Shown: in pieces, positions 14,104-24,498 of the stretch
How positions within the stretch are numbered: position 1 is the first letter of the stretch
How the letters are laid out: every line of letters begins with the position of its first letter
Assembly: GCA_016215555.1 (NCBI GenBank)
Contig: JACRJC010000018.1
Span: 62,001-126,000 of the forward strand
Origin: Rhodospirillales bacterium
Lineage (GTDB): Bacteria; Pseudomonadota; Alphaproteobacteria; Rhodospirillales; WMHbin7
Direction of reading: 5' to 3'
DNA: 64,000 nt
Made by a program: the position numbers and the translations under genes
Notes under the pieces: model-generated
Seen by the model: the letters and a program-made list of their open reading frames with translations, nothing else
Databases searched by the model: none
What the model was told of the DNA's origin: nothing

Positions 14104-17054
14104 GGCGGCGGTCCGATCATTTGTTCGAAAATCGCCCGCACGGATGCGCCGGCCTTGTTCATCTGGTGGCGAAGATCGGCGAAGTCAACGGCCTGAGCGG
14201 CCTTCAGCAACATGGATTTCAGCCCTTCGGGGGCGTTGTCCTCGGAAAAGCCAGATTCCACGGTCAGGCGCAGAATGCCCTGCACCGCCGTCCACAGACC
14301 CAGGGCCCGGATCAGTTGGGCATGCGCCGCGGCAGGCAGGGCGCCGCAAGCGGCCAGGCGGTCCAGGGCCGTCCGGGTCTTCGGGGCCAGCGCCTCGGGA
14401 TGGGCGTGGCCTTCCTTCAATTGCAGATACTGGGCGATGAATTCGATATCGATCAGGCCGCCTTGCCGGTATTTGACGTCCCAGGGCGCCGTGCCCTTAT
14501 GCTCCTTGGCGATGCGGCCCCGCATGTCGGCGACGTCGGAGCGAAGCTTCAGGGGATCGCGGGGGGCGGTCAGAGCCTGACGGATGACGGCTTCGATCTC
14601 GGCTTTCAGATCGGGCGGCCCGGCCACGACGCGGGCCCGGGTCAGGGCCTGATATTCCCAGGTCCAGGCCTCGGTCGCGTGATAGCGCTTGAAGGAATCG
14701 AGGCTGGCCGCCAAGGGCCCGGCCCGGCCCGAGGGGCGCAGGCGCATATCGACCTCGTAGAGGCTGCCGCCCGCACCCTGCGCGGTCAGGGTATTGACCA
14801 GGCGCTGGGTCAGTCGCGTGTAATAGCTGGGCGTGGTCATGGACCGCGCCCCGTCCGAGCTTTCGGCATCGGCGGGGGCGTCGTAGATCAAGATCAGATC
14901 GAGATCCGAGGTGGCGGTCATTTCCGCCGAGCCCAATTTCCCCATCGCCAGCACGGCCAGCCTTGCGCCTGGAACGCTCCCGTGCGCCTTGATCTGGTCG
15001 GCTTCGATAGGGGGCAGCATGGCGCCGATGACCGATTCGGCGACGGCGGCATAGGCCTCGCCCGCCGCCTCGGGCGAGAGCAGGGATTTGAGCATCTGCA
15101 CGCCGACCCTGAATTTCTGGTCGCCCGCCCAGCGCCTTGCCAGGTCCAGCGTCTCCTCGAACGAGACGGCGCTGGACAAAAGCCGGTTCAGCTCGGCCGT
15201 CAGTTCGGCGGCGGGCGGCAGGGGTGCGAAGAAATCCTGGCTGAGAACGGCGTCCAGCAGCGAGGGATGGCGGCTTAGATGTCCGGCCAGACGGGGCGCG
15301 TCGCCCAGGATGTCGGACAACAGTTCCAGCAGATGCGGATTGGCCGTCATCATCGAGAACAATTGCACGCCGGCGGGCAGGCGCGACAGGAAATCGTCGA
15401 ATTTCACGAAGGCGTTGTCGGGTCCGGCGGTGCGGGCCAGGGCCGACAGCAACGAGGGCGTCAATTCGGTCAGCAATTCGCGGGCGCGGGCCGAGCGCGT
15501 GCAGCGGATGCGCCCGTGATGCCAGCCCCGGATCGTCGAACAGACGGCCTCGGCATTGCTAAAGCCCATGCGCGACAGCGTGGCCAGGGTCTCGGGATCG
15601 TTTTCGGACCCGGTGAAGATCAGGCTGCCTTCCGAGGCCCCGAGATCCGGCGCTTCCTCGAACAGCTTGGCGTAATGCTGCTCGACGGCATGCAGATGGA
15701 AATCGAGGTCGGCCCGGAACCGGGCGGCGTCGGCATAGCCCATGAAGCGGCCCAGGGCATCGATCTCGGCTGGTTCCTTGGGCAGGGTCTGGGTCTGGCG
15801 GTCGTCGATCATCTGCAGCCGGTGTTCCAGCGTGCGCAGGAAGGCATAGGCGGCGCCAAGATCCTTGGCCGCCTCGGCATCGACATGACCGGCCAGGACC
15901 AGGGCGTTCAGGGATTCCAGCGTGCCCGAGAGGCGAAGGGCCGGATTGCGGCCACCCCAGATCAGTTGCTGGGTCTGGGCGAAGAATTCGATCTCGCGGA
16001 TGCCGCCCCGGCCCAGCTTGATGTTGTGGCCCTCGATGGCGATCGATTCATGGCCGCGATGGGCGTTGATCTGGCGCTTGATCGAATGAATGTCCTGGAT
16101 GGCGGCGAAATCGAGATTCTTGCGCCAGACGAAGGGGCGCAGGAATTTCAAGAAGCCCTGGCCGGCTTGCTGGTCGCCGCCGACGGCGCGGGCCTTGATC
16201 ATGGCCGCCCGTTCCCAATTTTGGCCGAAGGCCTCGTAATAGGTCTCGGCGGCGGTAAGCGACATCGCCAGCGGCGTCGAGCCGGGATCGGGACGCAGGC
16301 GAAGATCGACGCGGAACACATAGCCGTCGCCGGTGCGTTCCTCCAGCATGCGCACCAGTTGGCGGGTCAGGCGGACCATGATGGCCCCAAGCCCGTCGCC
16401 GATTTGCCCGTGGCGGGTGGCGTCGTAAAGAACGATCAGATCGATATCGCTGGAGTAATTGAGTTCATAAGCCCCCAGCTTGCCCATGCCGATGACGATG
16501 ACGCCCGAATCGATCAGGGGCTGGGCGGGGTCGGGCAGCCGCAACTCGCCCGCCTTATGGGCCTGGGCGAGCAGGAAGGACAAGGCCGCATCGACGGCCA
16601 GGGCCGCGAAATCTGACAGCGCCCGTGTCACTTGTCCCAGCGTCCAGGCCCCGGTCAGGTCGGCAAGGGCGATCAGCAGGGCGGCCTGGCGCTTGGCGCG
16701 CCTCAAGGCGGCCATCAGCCCGTTCTGGTCGCCGATGGCCGGAAGTTTGGCCGTCAAATCGCTCCAAAAGACGGCCCAGGCGGCGTCGGAGCCCGATTCG
16801 GCGAAGAAACGGACGGATTCGGGCTCTCGGAGGGCGGCCTGGGTTAGAAAGGGCGAATGACCGAATAACAAGCCCAGCAAGGCCCGGCCCCCGGGATCTT
16901 GCGCCAGGGCGGTCATAAAGGCCTGAAGGCCCGGATCTTCGGTCTCGGCCGCCGCTTCCGTCCAGCGTTCGTATCCCAGATTTAGTCTGTCCTGAGAAGC
17001 CGGTGGCGCTATTCGGTCAAGATCGGGTAAAAAGGAGAAATGCAGCATTTTCAA
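14100..17054 (-). CDS. glnE: Bifunctional glutamine synthetase adenylyltransferase / adenylyl-removing enzyme
   Basis: A 984-residue protein with the two nucleotidyltransferase-fold halves of GlnE: GMGKLGAYELNYSSDIDLI (about 189-207) in the adenylyl-removing half and AMGKLGSAEMTATSDLDLI in the adenylylating half, each with the paired aspartates. The length matches alphaproteobacterial GlnE. It adds or removes AMP on glutamine synthetase in response to PII and so sets ammonia assimilation. bcp follows by overlapping start and stop. The start MKMLHF could equally be the ATG two codons later. Confidence 0.97.
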   Translation of the reverse strand: MKMLHFSFLPDLDRIAPPASQDRLNLGYERWTEAAAETEDPGLQAFMTALAQDPGGRALLGLLFGHSPFLTQAALREPESVRFFAESGSDAAWAVFWSDLTAKLPAIGDQNGLMAALRRAKRQAALLIALADLTGAWTLGQVTRALSDFAALAVDAALSFLLAQAHKAGELRLPDPAQPLIDSGVIVIGMGKLGAYELNYSSDIDLIVLYDATRHGQIGDGLGAIMVRLTRQLVRMLEERTGDGYVFRVDLRLRPDPGSTPLAMSLTAAETYYEAFGQNWERAAMIKARAVGGDQQAGQGFLKFLRPFVWRKNLDFAAIQDIHSIKRQINAHRGHESIAIEGHNIKLGRGGIREIEFFAQTQQLIWGGRNPALRLSGTLESLNALVLAGHVDAEAAKDLGAAYAFLRTLEHRLQMIDDRQTQTLPKEPAEIDALGRFMGYADAARFRADLDFHLHAVEQHYAKLFEEAPDLGASEGSLIFTGSENDPETLATLSRMGFSNAEAVCSTIRGWHHGRIRCTRSARARELLTELTPSLLSALARTAGPDNAFVKFDDFLSRLPAGVQLFSMMTANPHLLELLSDILGDAPRLAGHLSRHPSLLDAVLSQDFFAPLPPAAELTAELNRLLSSAVSFEETLDLARRWAGDQKFRVGVQMLKSLLSPEAAGEAYAAVAESVIGAMLPPIEADQIKAHGSVPGARLAVLAMGKLGSAEMTATSDLDLILIYDAPADAESSDGARSMTTPSYYTRLTQRLVNTLTAQGAGGSLYEVDMRLRPSGRAGPLAASLDSFKRYHATEAWTWEYQALTRARVVAGPPDLKAEIEAVIRQALTAPRDPLKLRSDVADMRGRIAKEHKGTAPWDVKYRQGGLIDIEFIAQYLQLKEGHAHPEALAPKTRTALDRLAACGALPAAAHAQLIRALGLWTAVQGILRLTVESGFSEDNAPEGLKSMLLKAAQAVDFADLRHQMNKAGASVRAIFEQMIGPPP

Positions 17055-17125
17055 ACTTGTGATTTTCGCTCACACTGCGCCCTTCCTGCCGGGTGGTCAA
17101 GAGAAGTAGGGGAGGCGAAGCCGGC

Positions 17126-20100
17126 GTGATTCATCGCACGGTGCGAGGCATATTCCAAGGCGTCGGGGCCCTTGCCCTGCTGTCTCTGATAGCCGTTCCC
17201 TTATTCGTCTGGCATTTGAGCGAGGGCCCGATCAGCGTGGCCTTCCTGACCCCCTATGTCGAGGACGCCCTGGCCGCGCCCGACAAAAGCTATACCGTGC
17301 AGTTGGACGACACCGTGCTGGGGCTGGACGAAAGCCGCTATCTGGACATCCGCGCCATCGGCGTGCATCTGGTCGGTTCGGGCGGGCAGACCCTGGCCAG
17401 CATTCCCGAGATCGGCATCACCCTAAGCCCCAGGGCGATGGTGCGGGGCGTGCTGGGCCTAAGGCGCGTCGCCATCCGCCGCCCGGTGCTGCGCCTGACC
17501 CGGGGAAGCGACGGCAAACTGGATTTGAGCTTCGGCGAGTCCGAGCAGATCCCCATCGAACCCGGCCAGGATGTGCCGGAAGATTCGCGCCAGCGCGACC
17601 TCATCGACGCCCTGCTGGAAGAATTGGCCGCCCCCCCCGATCCGTCGCGCACCTTCGGCCTGCTGTCCAGCCTGGTCATTCGCGAGGCCGACCTGACGCT
17701 GATCGACAAGCTGAACGACACGGTCTGGCATGCGTCCAGGGTCGATCTGGTGGTGATGCGCGACCAGAAGGGCATTTCCGGCAAGGGCGAGGCCGAGCTG
17801 GCGCTGGAAGGGGCAAGCCCGACGCTTGATCTTGGCATCCGCTATGAGAACGCCCTGCGCCAGTTGGAGGTCAATTTCGGATTCACAAGCCTGGCTCCTT
17901 CGCATCTGGCTCGCCTGATGCCCGAATTGCAGCCGCTGGTGGCCATCGATCTGCCGCTGGCCGGGCAGGTGAAGACCCAGTTCAATCTTGGCCTGGGAAA
18001 GCCCGAGCGCATCGAATTCGACGTCGCGGGCGGCGAGGGGCGCTTCTTGCTGCCCAAGCCGCTGTCGGGCGACACCAAGGTCGAATCCTTGAAGATGCGC
18101 GGCTCGGTCGTCAATCAAGGGGCCCGCTTCAATCTGGATGAATTGTCGCTCGGCCTGGGCGGGCCCAGCGTCACCGTCGGCGGCGTCGCCGACGGCTTGG
18201 GCGGCGAGATGGTCATTCAGGGCGAGGCCACGGTGCGCGACATGCCGACCGACCGGCTGCACGAATTCTGGCCGGTGGGCCTGGCCAACGACGCCAGGAA
18301 CTGGATCATGCCCAACCTGACGCGCGGCTTCACCAAGGAGGCGACGGCGCGCTTCACCCTGAGGGGCAGCGAGCAGACCGGCTTCAAGCTGGAATCGTTC
18401 TCCGGCGGCGGCGACACCGAAGGGGTGCTGGTCAATTATCTAAGCCCCATGCCCAAGGTCGAGAATGTCGCGGCCCATATGAGCTTCACCCCCAACTCCT
18501 ATCACCTCGACATCAAAAGCGGCGACATCTTCGGGCTCAAGGTCAAGGGCGGGCGGCTGGACTTCACCAAGTTGGACGAAGAAGACCAGTACATGACCGT
18601 CAATCTCGACATCGACGGCCCGCTGTCCGACGCCTTGAAGCTGATCGACAGCAAGCCTTTCGGCTACGCCAAGGCGCTGGGTTTCGATCCCGAGCGCGCC
18701 CAGGGCCAGGCCAGCACGCATCTGTATCTGTATTTTCCGCTGCGCAAGGATCTGGCCGCCGAGGGCGTCAAGGTCGAGGCCAAGGCCAGAATCGAAAATC
18801 TGAACATGTCAAACGTGCTGATGGGGCTCGACATCACGGGCGGCGGCGCCGATCTCAGGGTCGACAACAAAGGGCTCGATCTTTCGGGCAAGGTCCGATT
18901 GGCGGGCATGTTGGCCGATCTCGAATGGCGCGAGAATTTCATGCCCCAGTCCACCTTCCGCAGCCGCTACCACTTGAAGGGAATGATGGACGAATCGGGC
19001 CGCGCCGCGCTGGGGCTCGACATGCCGCCCTTCACCAGGGAATGGATGGAAGGTCCGGTCGGCGTCGATGCCCTGGTGACGCTGCAGGCCAGCGGCCAGG
19101 GGAGCGCGCAGATCAAGGGCGACTTCACACCCACGAAACTGAATCTGATTCCGGCCGGCTACACCAAGGTGGCGGGCGAGCGCGCGGTCGGCGAGGCCAG
19201 CCTCTCCTTCAGCCGCAAGGGTTTGGGCGCCGTTCCGAAAATTCAAATCTCGGGCGACAAGATTCACGCCAGCGGCGCCGTGCAATTCGCCCATGACGGC
19301 GGGCCGCTCAGGCGGGTTTCGCTGTCGCGTCTGCATGCCGGGCGCACCGAAGCCGAGGGCGGACTTTCCGTCGATGCCAATGGCCGCATCCAGGTCGAGG
19401 TCAGGGGCGAGGCGCTGGACGCCAATCTGCTACTGGAAGACGACGGCCAGCCGCCCGACCGCAAGGCGCCGCCGATGACCGTGCAGGCCAATCTGAAGCG
19501 GCTGTGGATCAACGAGGACGGCGGGATCGACAACGCCCAGGCGGTGATGACGCGCACCGAAGGCTTATGGCGCAATCTGACCGTCGAGGGCATGGCGGGC
19601 GGCAAGCCTTTGCGCATTTCCATCACGCCCGAAGGGCCGTATCGCCGCCGCCTGTTCTTGAATTCGCAGGATGCCGGCGCCACCATTTCGGGGCTGGGCA
19701 TTCTGGACAATGTGAAAAGCGGCAAGCTGGAGATCGCCGGCGTCTATGACGACACCAAACCGGAAACGCCGCTTGAAGGCATCGCCAAGGTGCAGGATTT
19801 CTACGTCGTGCGCGCCCCCATCCTGGCCCGCATCCTGACCGTGGCCGGCATCACCGGCATTCTGGACGCCTTGAAGGGCGACGGCATCGGCTTCTCGCGC
19901 CTGGAAGCGCCCTTCATCCTCTCGCACGGCAAGTTGTATCTCAGCGAGGCCAGGACTTCGGGCGCCGCCCTGGGCGTGACCGCCAAGGGCAATATCGACA
20001 TAACCAAGGATGTGTTCGACCTTGAAGGCACGCTGGTGCCCGCCTATGCCGTCAACAGCCTGTTGGGCAATATTCCGCTGGTCGGCAACATCTTTACCGG

Positions 20101-20281
20101 CGGCGCCAAGGGCGGCGGCATTTTCGCCTTCACCTATACGGTCAAAGGGCCGGCCGACAATCCCCATGTCAGCGTCAATCCGCTGGCGGCCCTGGCGCCC
20201 GGCTTTTTGCGCAACCTGTTCGGCATCTTCGACAAGGGGCCCAGCGACGCCCCGCCGCCGGTGGACGTCAAGAAGCCCTAA
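17126..20281 (+). CDS. AsmA/YhdP-like large inner-membrane-anchored protein (DUF3971 / AsmA-like C-terminal)
   Basis: About 1050 residues. I prefer the GTG at 17126 (MIHRTVRG), preceded by GGGGAGG, to the GTG at 17093, which has no ribosome site. One N-terminal membrane anchor ([16 protein letters not shown]) is followed by a long periplasmic beta-rich body typical of AsmA/TamB/YhdP proteins, which are thought to bridge the periplasm and carry phospholipids to the outer membrane. The C-terminal part ([24 protein letters not shown]...[23 protein letters not shown]) matches the AsmA-like C-terminal domain. It ends tail-to-tail with tyrS, the two stops overlapping by four bases. Confidence 0.9.
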   Translation: MIHRTVRGIFQGVGALALLSLIAVPLFVWHLSEGPISVAFLTPYVEDALAAPDKSYTVQLDDTVLGLDESRYLDIRAIGVHLVGSGGQTLASIPEIGITLSPRAMVRGVLGLRRVAIRRPVLRLTRGSDGKLDLSFGESEQIPIEPGQDVPEDSRQRDLIDALLEELAAPPDPSRTFGLLSSLVIREADLTLIDKLNDTVWHASRVDLVVMRDQKGISGKGEAELALEGASPTLDLGIRYENALRQLEVNFGFTSLAPSHLARLMPELQPLVAIDLPLAGQVKTQFNLGLGKPERIEFDVAGGEGRFLLPKPLSGDTKVESLKMRGSVVNQGARFNLDELSLGLGGPSVTVGGVADGLGGEMVIQGEATVRDMPTDRLHEFWPVGLANDARNWIMPNLTRGFTKEATARFTLRGSEQTGFKLESFSGGGDTEGVLVNYLSPMPKVENVAAHMSFTPNSYHLDIKSGDIFGLKVKGGRLDFTKLDEEDQYMTVNLDIDGPLSDALKLIDSKPFGYAKALGFDPERAQGQASTHLYLYFPLRKDLAAEGVKVEAKARIENLNMSNVLMGLDITGGGADLRVDNKGLDLSGKVRLAGMLADLEWRENFMPQSTFRSRYHLKGMMDESGRAALGLDMPPFTREWMEGPVGVDALVTLQASGQGSAQIKGDFTPTKLNLIPAGYTKVAGERAVGEASLSFSRKGLGAVPKIQISGDKIHASGAVQFAHDGGPLRRVSLSRLHAGRTEAEGGLSVDANGRIQVEVRGEALDANLLLEDDGQPPDRKAPPMTVQANLKRLWINEDGGIDNAQAVMTRTEGLWRNLTVEGMAGGKPLRISITPEGPYRRRLFLNSQDAGATISGLGILDNVKSGKLEIAGVYDDTKPETPLEGIAKVQDFYVVRAPILARILTVAGITGILDALKGDGIGFSRLEAPFILSHGKLYLSEARTSGAALGVTAKGNIDITKDVFDLEGTLVPAYAVNSLLGNIPLVGNIFTGGAKGGGIFAFTYTVKGPADNPHVSVNPLAALAPGFLRNLFGIFDKGPSDAPPPVDVKKP

Positions 20282-21516
20282 CCCGCCTTCTGAATCAGCA
20301 CATGCTTTTTCTTGCCCGCCGACAGTTTGACGGGGCCATTCGCCACATCGGCGGGCGAGAGTTTGGCCATTTCGTCGCCGACCGCAGCGTCGTTCAAGCG
20401 CACGCCGCCGCCCTTGATCAGGCGCCGGGCCTCGCCGTTCGAAGCCGCCAGACCGGCTCGGACCAAGAGCGCATAGACCGTTTCCTCGCTGGAAAGGACG
20501 ATGCTGGGCAGATCGCCGTCCAGCGTCCCTTCCTCGAAGGTCTTGCGCGCCGTCTCGGCGGCCAGGGCGGCGGCTTCCTGGCCGTGGGCCATGCGGGTGG
20601 CCTCATTGGCCAGGATCTTCTTGGCCTCGTTGATGCCGGCCCCGGAAGCGGCTTCCAGCTTCTGAATCTCGCTCTCGGACAGTTCGGTGAACAGGCGCAG
20701 GAAGCGCCCGACATCGGCATCCTCGGTGTTGCGCCAGTACTGCCAGTAATCATAGGGCGAGCACATGTCGGGATTCAACCACACCGCCCCCGCCGCCGTC
20801 TTGCCCATCTTGGCGCCCGACGAGGTGGTCAGCAGCGGCGTGGTCAGGCCGAACAATTCCTGGTTGGCGGCCCGCCGGCCCAACTCGACGCCGTTGACGA
20901 TATTGCCCCACTGGTCGGAACCGCCCATCTGCAGCGCGCATTTGCAATGCCTGGCCAGTTCGACGAAATCGTAGGCCTGCAGGATCATGTAGTTGAATTC
21001 AAGGAAGGTCAGCGGCTGCTCGCGCTCAAGGCGCAACTTCACGGAATCGAAGGTCATCATGCGGTTGATGGTGAAATGGCGTCCGTAATCGCGCAGGAAG
21101 GCGATATAGGAAAGCTGATCCAGCCAGTCGGCGTTGTTGACCATCACGGCGTCGGTGGGGCCGTCGCCGAATTGCAAGAAGCGCGAGAACACGGTCTTGA
21201 TGCCGGCCATGTTGGCGGCAATGTCGGCGTCGGTCAAAAGCTTGCGTGATTCATCCTTGCCCGAAGGATCGCCCACCTTGGTGGTGCCGCCGCCCATCAG
21301 CACGATCGGCTTGTGCCCCGATTTTTGCAGCAGCCTGAGCAGCATGATCGAGACCAGACTGCCCACATGCAGGCTGGGAGCCGTGCAGTCGAAGCCGATA
21401 TAGGCCGGCACCACGCCCGAGCGCAGACGGCTGTCCAGACCGGCCTCGTCCGTGCATTGATGGACAAAACCGCGGACCTTGGCGTTTTTCAGGAAATCCG
21501 AGCTGGTCTGGGTCAT
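20278..21516 (-). CDS. tyrS: Tyrosyl-tRNA synthetase
   Basis: A 412-residue class I synthetase. The HIGH-type motif is HVGS (PSLHVGSLV), the tyrosine pocket shows GFDCTAPS and [10 protein letters not shown], and the KMSKS-type loop is KMGKT. A C-terminal S4 RNA-binding domain ([15 protein letters not shown]) completes the protein. It charges tRNA-Tyr. The gene is transcribed away from the 315-bp inverted-repeat element, whose left arm begins 33 bases upstream of its start. Confidence 0.98.
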   Translation of the reverse strand: MTQTSSDFLKNAKVRGFVHQCTDEAGLDSRLRSGVVPAYIGFDCTAPSLHVGSLVSIMLLRLLQKSGHKPIVLMGGGTTKVGDPSGKDESRKLLTDADIAANMAGIKTVFSRFLQFGDGPTDAVMVNNADWLDQLSYIAFLRDYGRHFTINRMMTFDSVKLRLEREQPLTFLEFNYMILQAYDFVELARHCKCALQMGGSDQWGNIVNGVELGRRAANQELFGLTTPLLTTSSGAKMGKTAAGAVWLNPDMCSPYDYWQYWRNTEDADVGRFLRLFTELSESEIQKLEAASGAGINEAKKILANEATRMAHGQEAAALAAETARKTFEEGTLDGDLPSIVLSSEETVYALLVRAGLAASNGEARRLIKGGGVRLNDAAVGDEMAKLSPADVANGPVKLSAGKKKHVLIQKAG

Positions 21517-21549
21517 GACTGTGCTATCCTTGGCAAGAAGGCGGGTTTC

Positions 21550-21864
21550 CTAGGGTCAAGACTCATTAACCCCGCGAGACGCGCTCTTGAAGAAAATGGC
21601 CGAATGAAAGGAAAAACGCGATGAGCGTATCGGGAATACGGTCGAGTGTTTTGACGCATCAGTCGGCCATTTTCTTCAGAGCCCGCAGGGACGCGGCGAT
21701 TTTGTTGCCGGAATGCGTTGCTTGCCCCTTGTGGACATCCAGTCCACTGTCCCGCTGGAAGCGGGCCAACAAAGGTTGGCCGACAAAGTCGGCGGGTCAA
21801 GCGCCTGTTCCAGCAACAAAATCCCCTGCGTCGCGTCCGTGGCGTTAATGGGTCTTGACCCTAG
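21550..21864. repeat. 315-bp MITE-like inverted-repeat element between tyrS and anmK
   Basis: The ends are 21-bp inverted repeats with a single mismatch: 21550-21570 (begins CTAGGGTCAAGAC) and 21844-21864. Inside are further complementary arms: 16 bp at 21588-21603 / 21663-21678 (TGAAGAAAATGGCCGA) and 11 bp at 21698-21708 / 21813-21823 (GATTTTGTTGC). No convincing protein is coded. The whole can fold into a long multi-branched structure on either strand. It fits a non-autonomous mobile element or a structured RNA; it fills the 373 bases between the divergent tyrS and anmK genes. Confidence 0.72.
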
Positions 21865-21889
21865 CATATCGGGGCGAAAGGGACAACGG

Positions 21890-22951
21890 ATGTGGGCGCT
21901 AGGCTTGATGAGCGGCACCAGCATGGACGGCATCGACGCCGCCCTGATCGAGACCGACGGGGTCGAGGTCACGGCCAGCGGTCCCACGGCGACCTTGCCC
22001 TATGACGAGCCCTTCCGCGAACGTTTGCGCGATATTCTGGGCCTGCCCGATCCGCCTTTGGACCTGACCCGCGATTTGACGCTGCTGCATGCCCAGGCCG
22101 TGAAAATCCTTCTCGATGAGGCGGGTATCCGCCCCGGCCTGATCGGTTTCCATGGCCATACGGTGCTGCACCGGCCCGAGGAACGAAAGACCCTGCAGAT
22201 CGGAGATGGCCAGTTGCTGGCCGATTTGACCGGCATCGATGTGGTGGCCGATTTCCGCTCCCGCGATGTGGCGGCAGGCGGGCAGGGGGCGCCCTTGGTG
22301 CCGATTTACCACGCCGCTTTGGCCCGGGGTCACGAAAAACCGCTGGCCGTCCTCAATATCGGCGGCGTCGCCAACGTCACCTATATCGGCCTCCATGACG
22401 GGCTGCTGGCCTTCGACACCGGCCCCGGCAATGCTCTGCTGGACGATTGGATGCTGGCCATGACCGGCTATCCGATCGATCTCGACGGCAAGCTGGCCTT
22501 GGAAGGTCAGGTGGACGAGGATGCTGTGTCGTCCTTCCTGAACCATTCCTGGTTTTCCGCGCGCCCCCCAAAATCGCTCGACCGCGACGAATTCGCCATG
22601 CTGGCCAAGGGGTTGATGGGGGGGCTGGGGCCCGCCGACGGCGCCGCCACCTTGTGCGCCTTCACCACCGGGGCCGTCCTGCGGGTGGTGGAGTTCCTGC
22701 CCCGCCAGCCCAAACGCTGGCTGGTGACGGGCGGCGGGCGCAAGAATCCGGTGATGATGGAGGGTTTGCGCCGAGGCTTGGGCGTGCCGGTCGATGCCGT
22801 CGAGGCCGAGGGCTGGAAGGGCGACGCCCTGGAAGCCCAGGCCTTCGCCTATCTGGCGGCGCGCCATCTGGCGGGACTGCCGATTTCCTTCCCCAGCACC
22901 ACCGGCGTACCCGAACCGATGACCGGCGGGCGGTTGTTCAAGGCGGGGTAA
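21890..22951 (+). CDS. anmK: Anhydro-N-acetylmuramic acid kinase
   Basis: A 353-residue sugar kinase starting at MWALGLMSGTSMDG, after AAAGGG; the in-frame opening further upstream belongs to the repeat element. The N-terminal phosphate loop GLMSGTSMDGID and the ASKHA-fold motifs (LNIGGVANVTY, FDTGPGNALLDDW, VTGGGRKNPVM) are diagnostic. It phosphorylates and opens 1,6-anhydro-MurNAc to MurNAc-6-P in cell-wall recycling. Its promoter probably lies in or next to the right arm of the element. Confidence 0.96.
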   Translation: MWALGLMSGTSMDGIDAALIETDGVEVTASGPTATLPYDEPFRERLRDILGLPDPPLDLTRDLTLLHAQAVKILLDEAGIRPGLIGFHGHTVLHRPEERKTLQIGDGQLLADLTGIDVVADFRSRDVAAGGQGAPLVPIYHAALARGHEKPLAVLNIGGVANVTYIGLHDGLLAFDTGPGNALLDDWMLAMTGYPIDLDGKLALEGQVDEDAVSSFLNHSWFSARPPKSLDRDEFAMLAKGLMGGLGPADGAATLCAFTTGAVLRVVEFLPRQPKRWLVTGGGRKNPVMMEGLRRGLGVPVDAVEAEGWKGDALEAQAFAYLAARHLAGLPISFPSTTGVPEPMTGGRLFKAG

Positions 22952-23061
22952 GGTTTATACGATGTTGCATCAATCGTTATCGGTTCTGCGCCTTGGCGAA
23001 AGGACCGACAAATCGAAAGGGGCGAATTAGTTAACAAAGGTATATGGGGGAGTGCGCCGCG

Positions 23062-23895
23062 ATGTCCATTTTGAGAAGACAGTATTGGTTGTGGGTAACC
23101 CGACAAGAATTTTTTCAGAATCTTAAGGTTGGTTTTGACCCCAAAGATTGGTGGACGTGTAGCAAAGACACCAAAGAAGGGGACTTGATTTTCCTTTGGA
23201 GGACACGCCCAAGAAGCGACATAGGTCTTCTGCTCAGGGCCGAGTCCGATGCCGCCCCGCAACTTGACGTGGCTGTCCCAACCGAAGGTTGGAAATATTG
23301 CTGCAAATACCGCGTTCTTTGCGAATTCGACAATCCAATAACGATTGCAGATTTGAAAAACCATCCACGACTGGCCGATTGGGGAGCGCTCCGCTCCGGT
23401 TTTCGAAGGGCATCATTCCGCGTTGATCCTAGCGACTGGATGCGCCTGTGCAAGCTGGCAATCAAGAAAAACCAAGGCTTTGAGAAAGTCCTTAATAGGG
23501 CCGAGCGCAGCGCTTCACGAAGAAAAATAACTTTGGAAGAGCATATCGAGGACGCGCTTCAGAAAAATCCTGGACTACTGCGAAAAATCGGATTTGACGC
23601 AAAATTTGAGCAGCGGCAGGTCGTTTGCCAGGAGGCCAATGGCCGCATTGACATGCTGTTCTGGGAGAAAAAGAAGAAGGCCTGGCTTGTCGTCGAGTTA
23701 AAGAATGTTCGTGCCGATAGCGATACGTTCGGGCAGATCAGCCGCTATGTCGGCTGGGTCAAAAAATACCTAGCAAAACGAACATCTGTTATTGGCTTGG
23801 TCATCAGCAGAGGTGCCGACAATTCATTCACAATGGCGACGGAAACCAACAAGATGATTCGGCAATGCGATCTTGCCGATCTGGGATTAAACTGA
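23062..23895 (+). CDS. EVE-domain / NucS-type PD-(D/E)XK nuclease fusion
   Basis: The start MSILRRQYWLW at 23062 follows GGGGGAG by nine bases; an ATG six codons earlier is less well placed. Residues 5-135 read as an EVE domain (QYWLWVT, GDLIFLWRT near residues 40-48), a PUA-like fold that holds flipped modified bases. Residues 155-277 read as a NucS/EndoMS-like or DUF91-type nuclease: Glu160 (LEEHIEDAL), Asp197 (GRIDML), Glu212-x-Lys214 (VVELKN) and Gln225 with a following Tyr (QISRY). The combination predicts cleavage of DNA carrying a modified base, a type IV-like defence role. The base composition is visibly more AT-rich than the neighbours, a sign of transfer. Function is inferred. Confidence 0.8.
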   Translation: MSILRRQYWLWVTRQEFFQNLKVGFDPKDWWTCSKDTKEGDLIFLWRTRPRSDIGLLLRAESDAAPQLDVAVPTEGWKYCCKYRVLCEFDNPITIADLKNHPRLADWGALRSGFRRASFRVDPSDWMRLCKLAIKKNQGFEKVLNRAERSASRRKITLEEHIEDALQKNPGLLRKIGFDAKFEQRQVVCQEANGRIDMLFWEKKKKAWLVVELKNVRADSDTFGQISRYVGWVKKYLAKRTSVIGLVISRGADNSFTMATETNKMIRQCDLADLGLN

Positions 23896-23910
23896 TCGTG
23901 AGTCCTCGCC

Positions 23911-24234
23911 TTACGCCGCGATGCGCAGGCGGCCTTTGGCGCGTTTGGAGGGCGTGATTTTCAGTTCGACATCCTGGCCGAGGTCGCTCAACGCCGTCAG
24001 CAACCGGTCGGTCGAGAATTTCGAAATCTTGCCGTTCAGCAGCGCCGACACGCGGGGTTGATCCATGCCCATCAATTCCGCCGCCTTGGCCTGGGTTAGG
24101 CGGCGCGCCTTGATGATCTCGGCGATTTTGCCAAGCAAATCCGCCCGCAGCACCAGATCGTCGGCATCGGGCAGCCCCAGTCCGTGAAAGGCGCTTTTAT
24201 CCGTGTAGGTCACGGCTTCCTTTGCTTTTGCCAT
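23911..24234 (-). CDS. HTH (XRE-family) antitoxin of a HigBA-like pair
   Basis: A 107-residue protein with a central helix-turn-helix (KIAEIIKARRLTQAKAAELMGMDQPRVSALLNG) followed by FSTDRLLTALSDLGQDVELKI, the standard arrangement of antitoxins paired with phage-Gp49/HigB-like toxins. The start overlaps the end of the toxin remnant by 25 bases. It probably binds the palindromic operator at 24455-24492 and represses the pair. It looks intact although its toxin partner is not. Confidence 0.88.
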   Translation of the reverse strand: MAKAKEAVTYTDKSAFHGLGLPDADDLVLRADLLGKIAEIIKARRLTQAKAAELMGMDQPRVSALLNGKISKFSTDRLLTALSDLGQDVELKITPSKRAKGRLRIAA

Positions 24235-24446
24235 TGGGCATACTCCTCTTCAGCCAAATTCAAGCGGGCCCTGATCTTGTCGATTTCCTGCCTTGGGGTC
24301 GCTATGCCGCGTTTCGACTTTTTCTGAAAAGCATGTTTGCCGCCCATTTGCGCCAGGAAAAGCGCATGACCGATTTCCCTGATGGCGCCCTCAGGAAAGG
24401 AAAGCAGAGCGTCCCTGGCGCTGCCGATCCAGCCGATGGGTTTCAT
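24210..24446 (-). pseudogene. Internally deleted RelE/HigB-like (phage Gp49 family) toxin
   Basis: The 78-residue reading frame begins as the family does (MKPIGWIGSARDALLSFPE...ALFLAQMGG) and ends as it does (HAFQKKSKRGIATPRQEIDKIRARL), but the middle of the domain is missing. Members are usually about 110-120 residues and contain between these blocks a beta-sheet core with the conserved YR-x-x-Y segment. Here GG joins directly to KHAF. The deletion keeps the frame, so a short protein could be made, but the lost core should abolish mRNA-cleaving activity. It is followed by an intact antitoxin gene. Confidence 0.75.
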
Positions 24447-24454
24447 CGGCTGTG

Positions 24455-24492
24455 ATTATAGCTGTTTTGACATATGTCCGTAAAGCTATAAT
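24455..24492 (-). promoter_or_regulatory. Palindromic operator/promoter of the toxin-antitoxin pair
   Basis: ATTATAGCT (24455-24463) and AGCTATAAT (24484-24492) are perfect 9-bp arms, and GACATATGTC (24469-24478) is a 10-bp palindrome between them. Read leftward, TATAAT is a consensus -10 with TTACGG at 17 bases as -35, so the operator covers the promoter. Confidence 0.65.
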
Positions 24493-24498
24493 TGCGCC

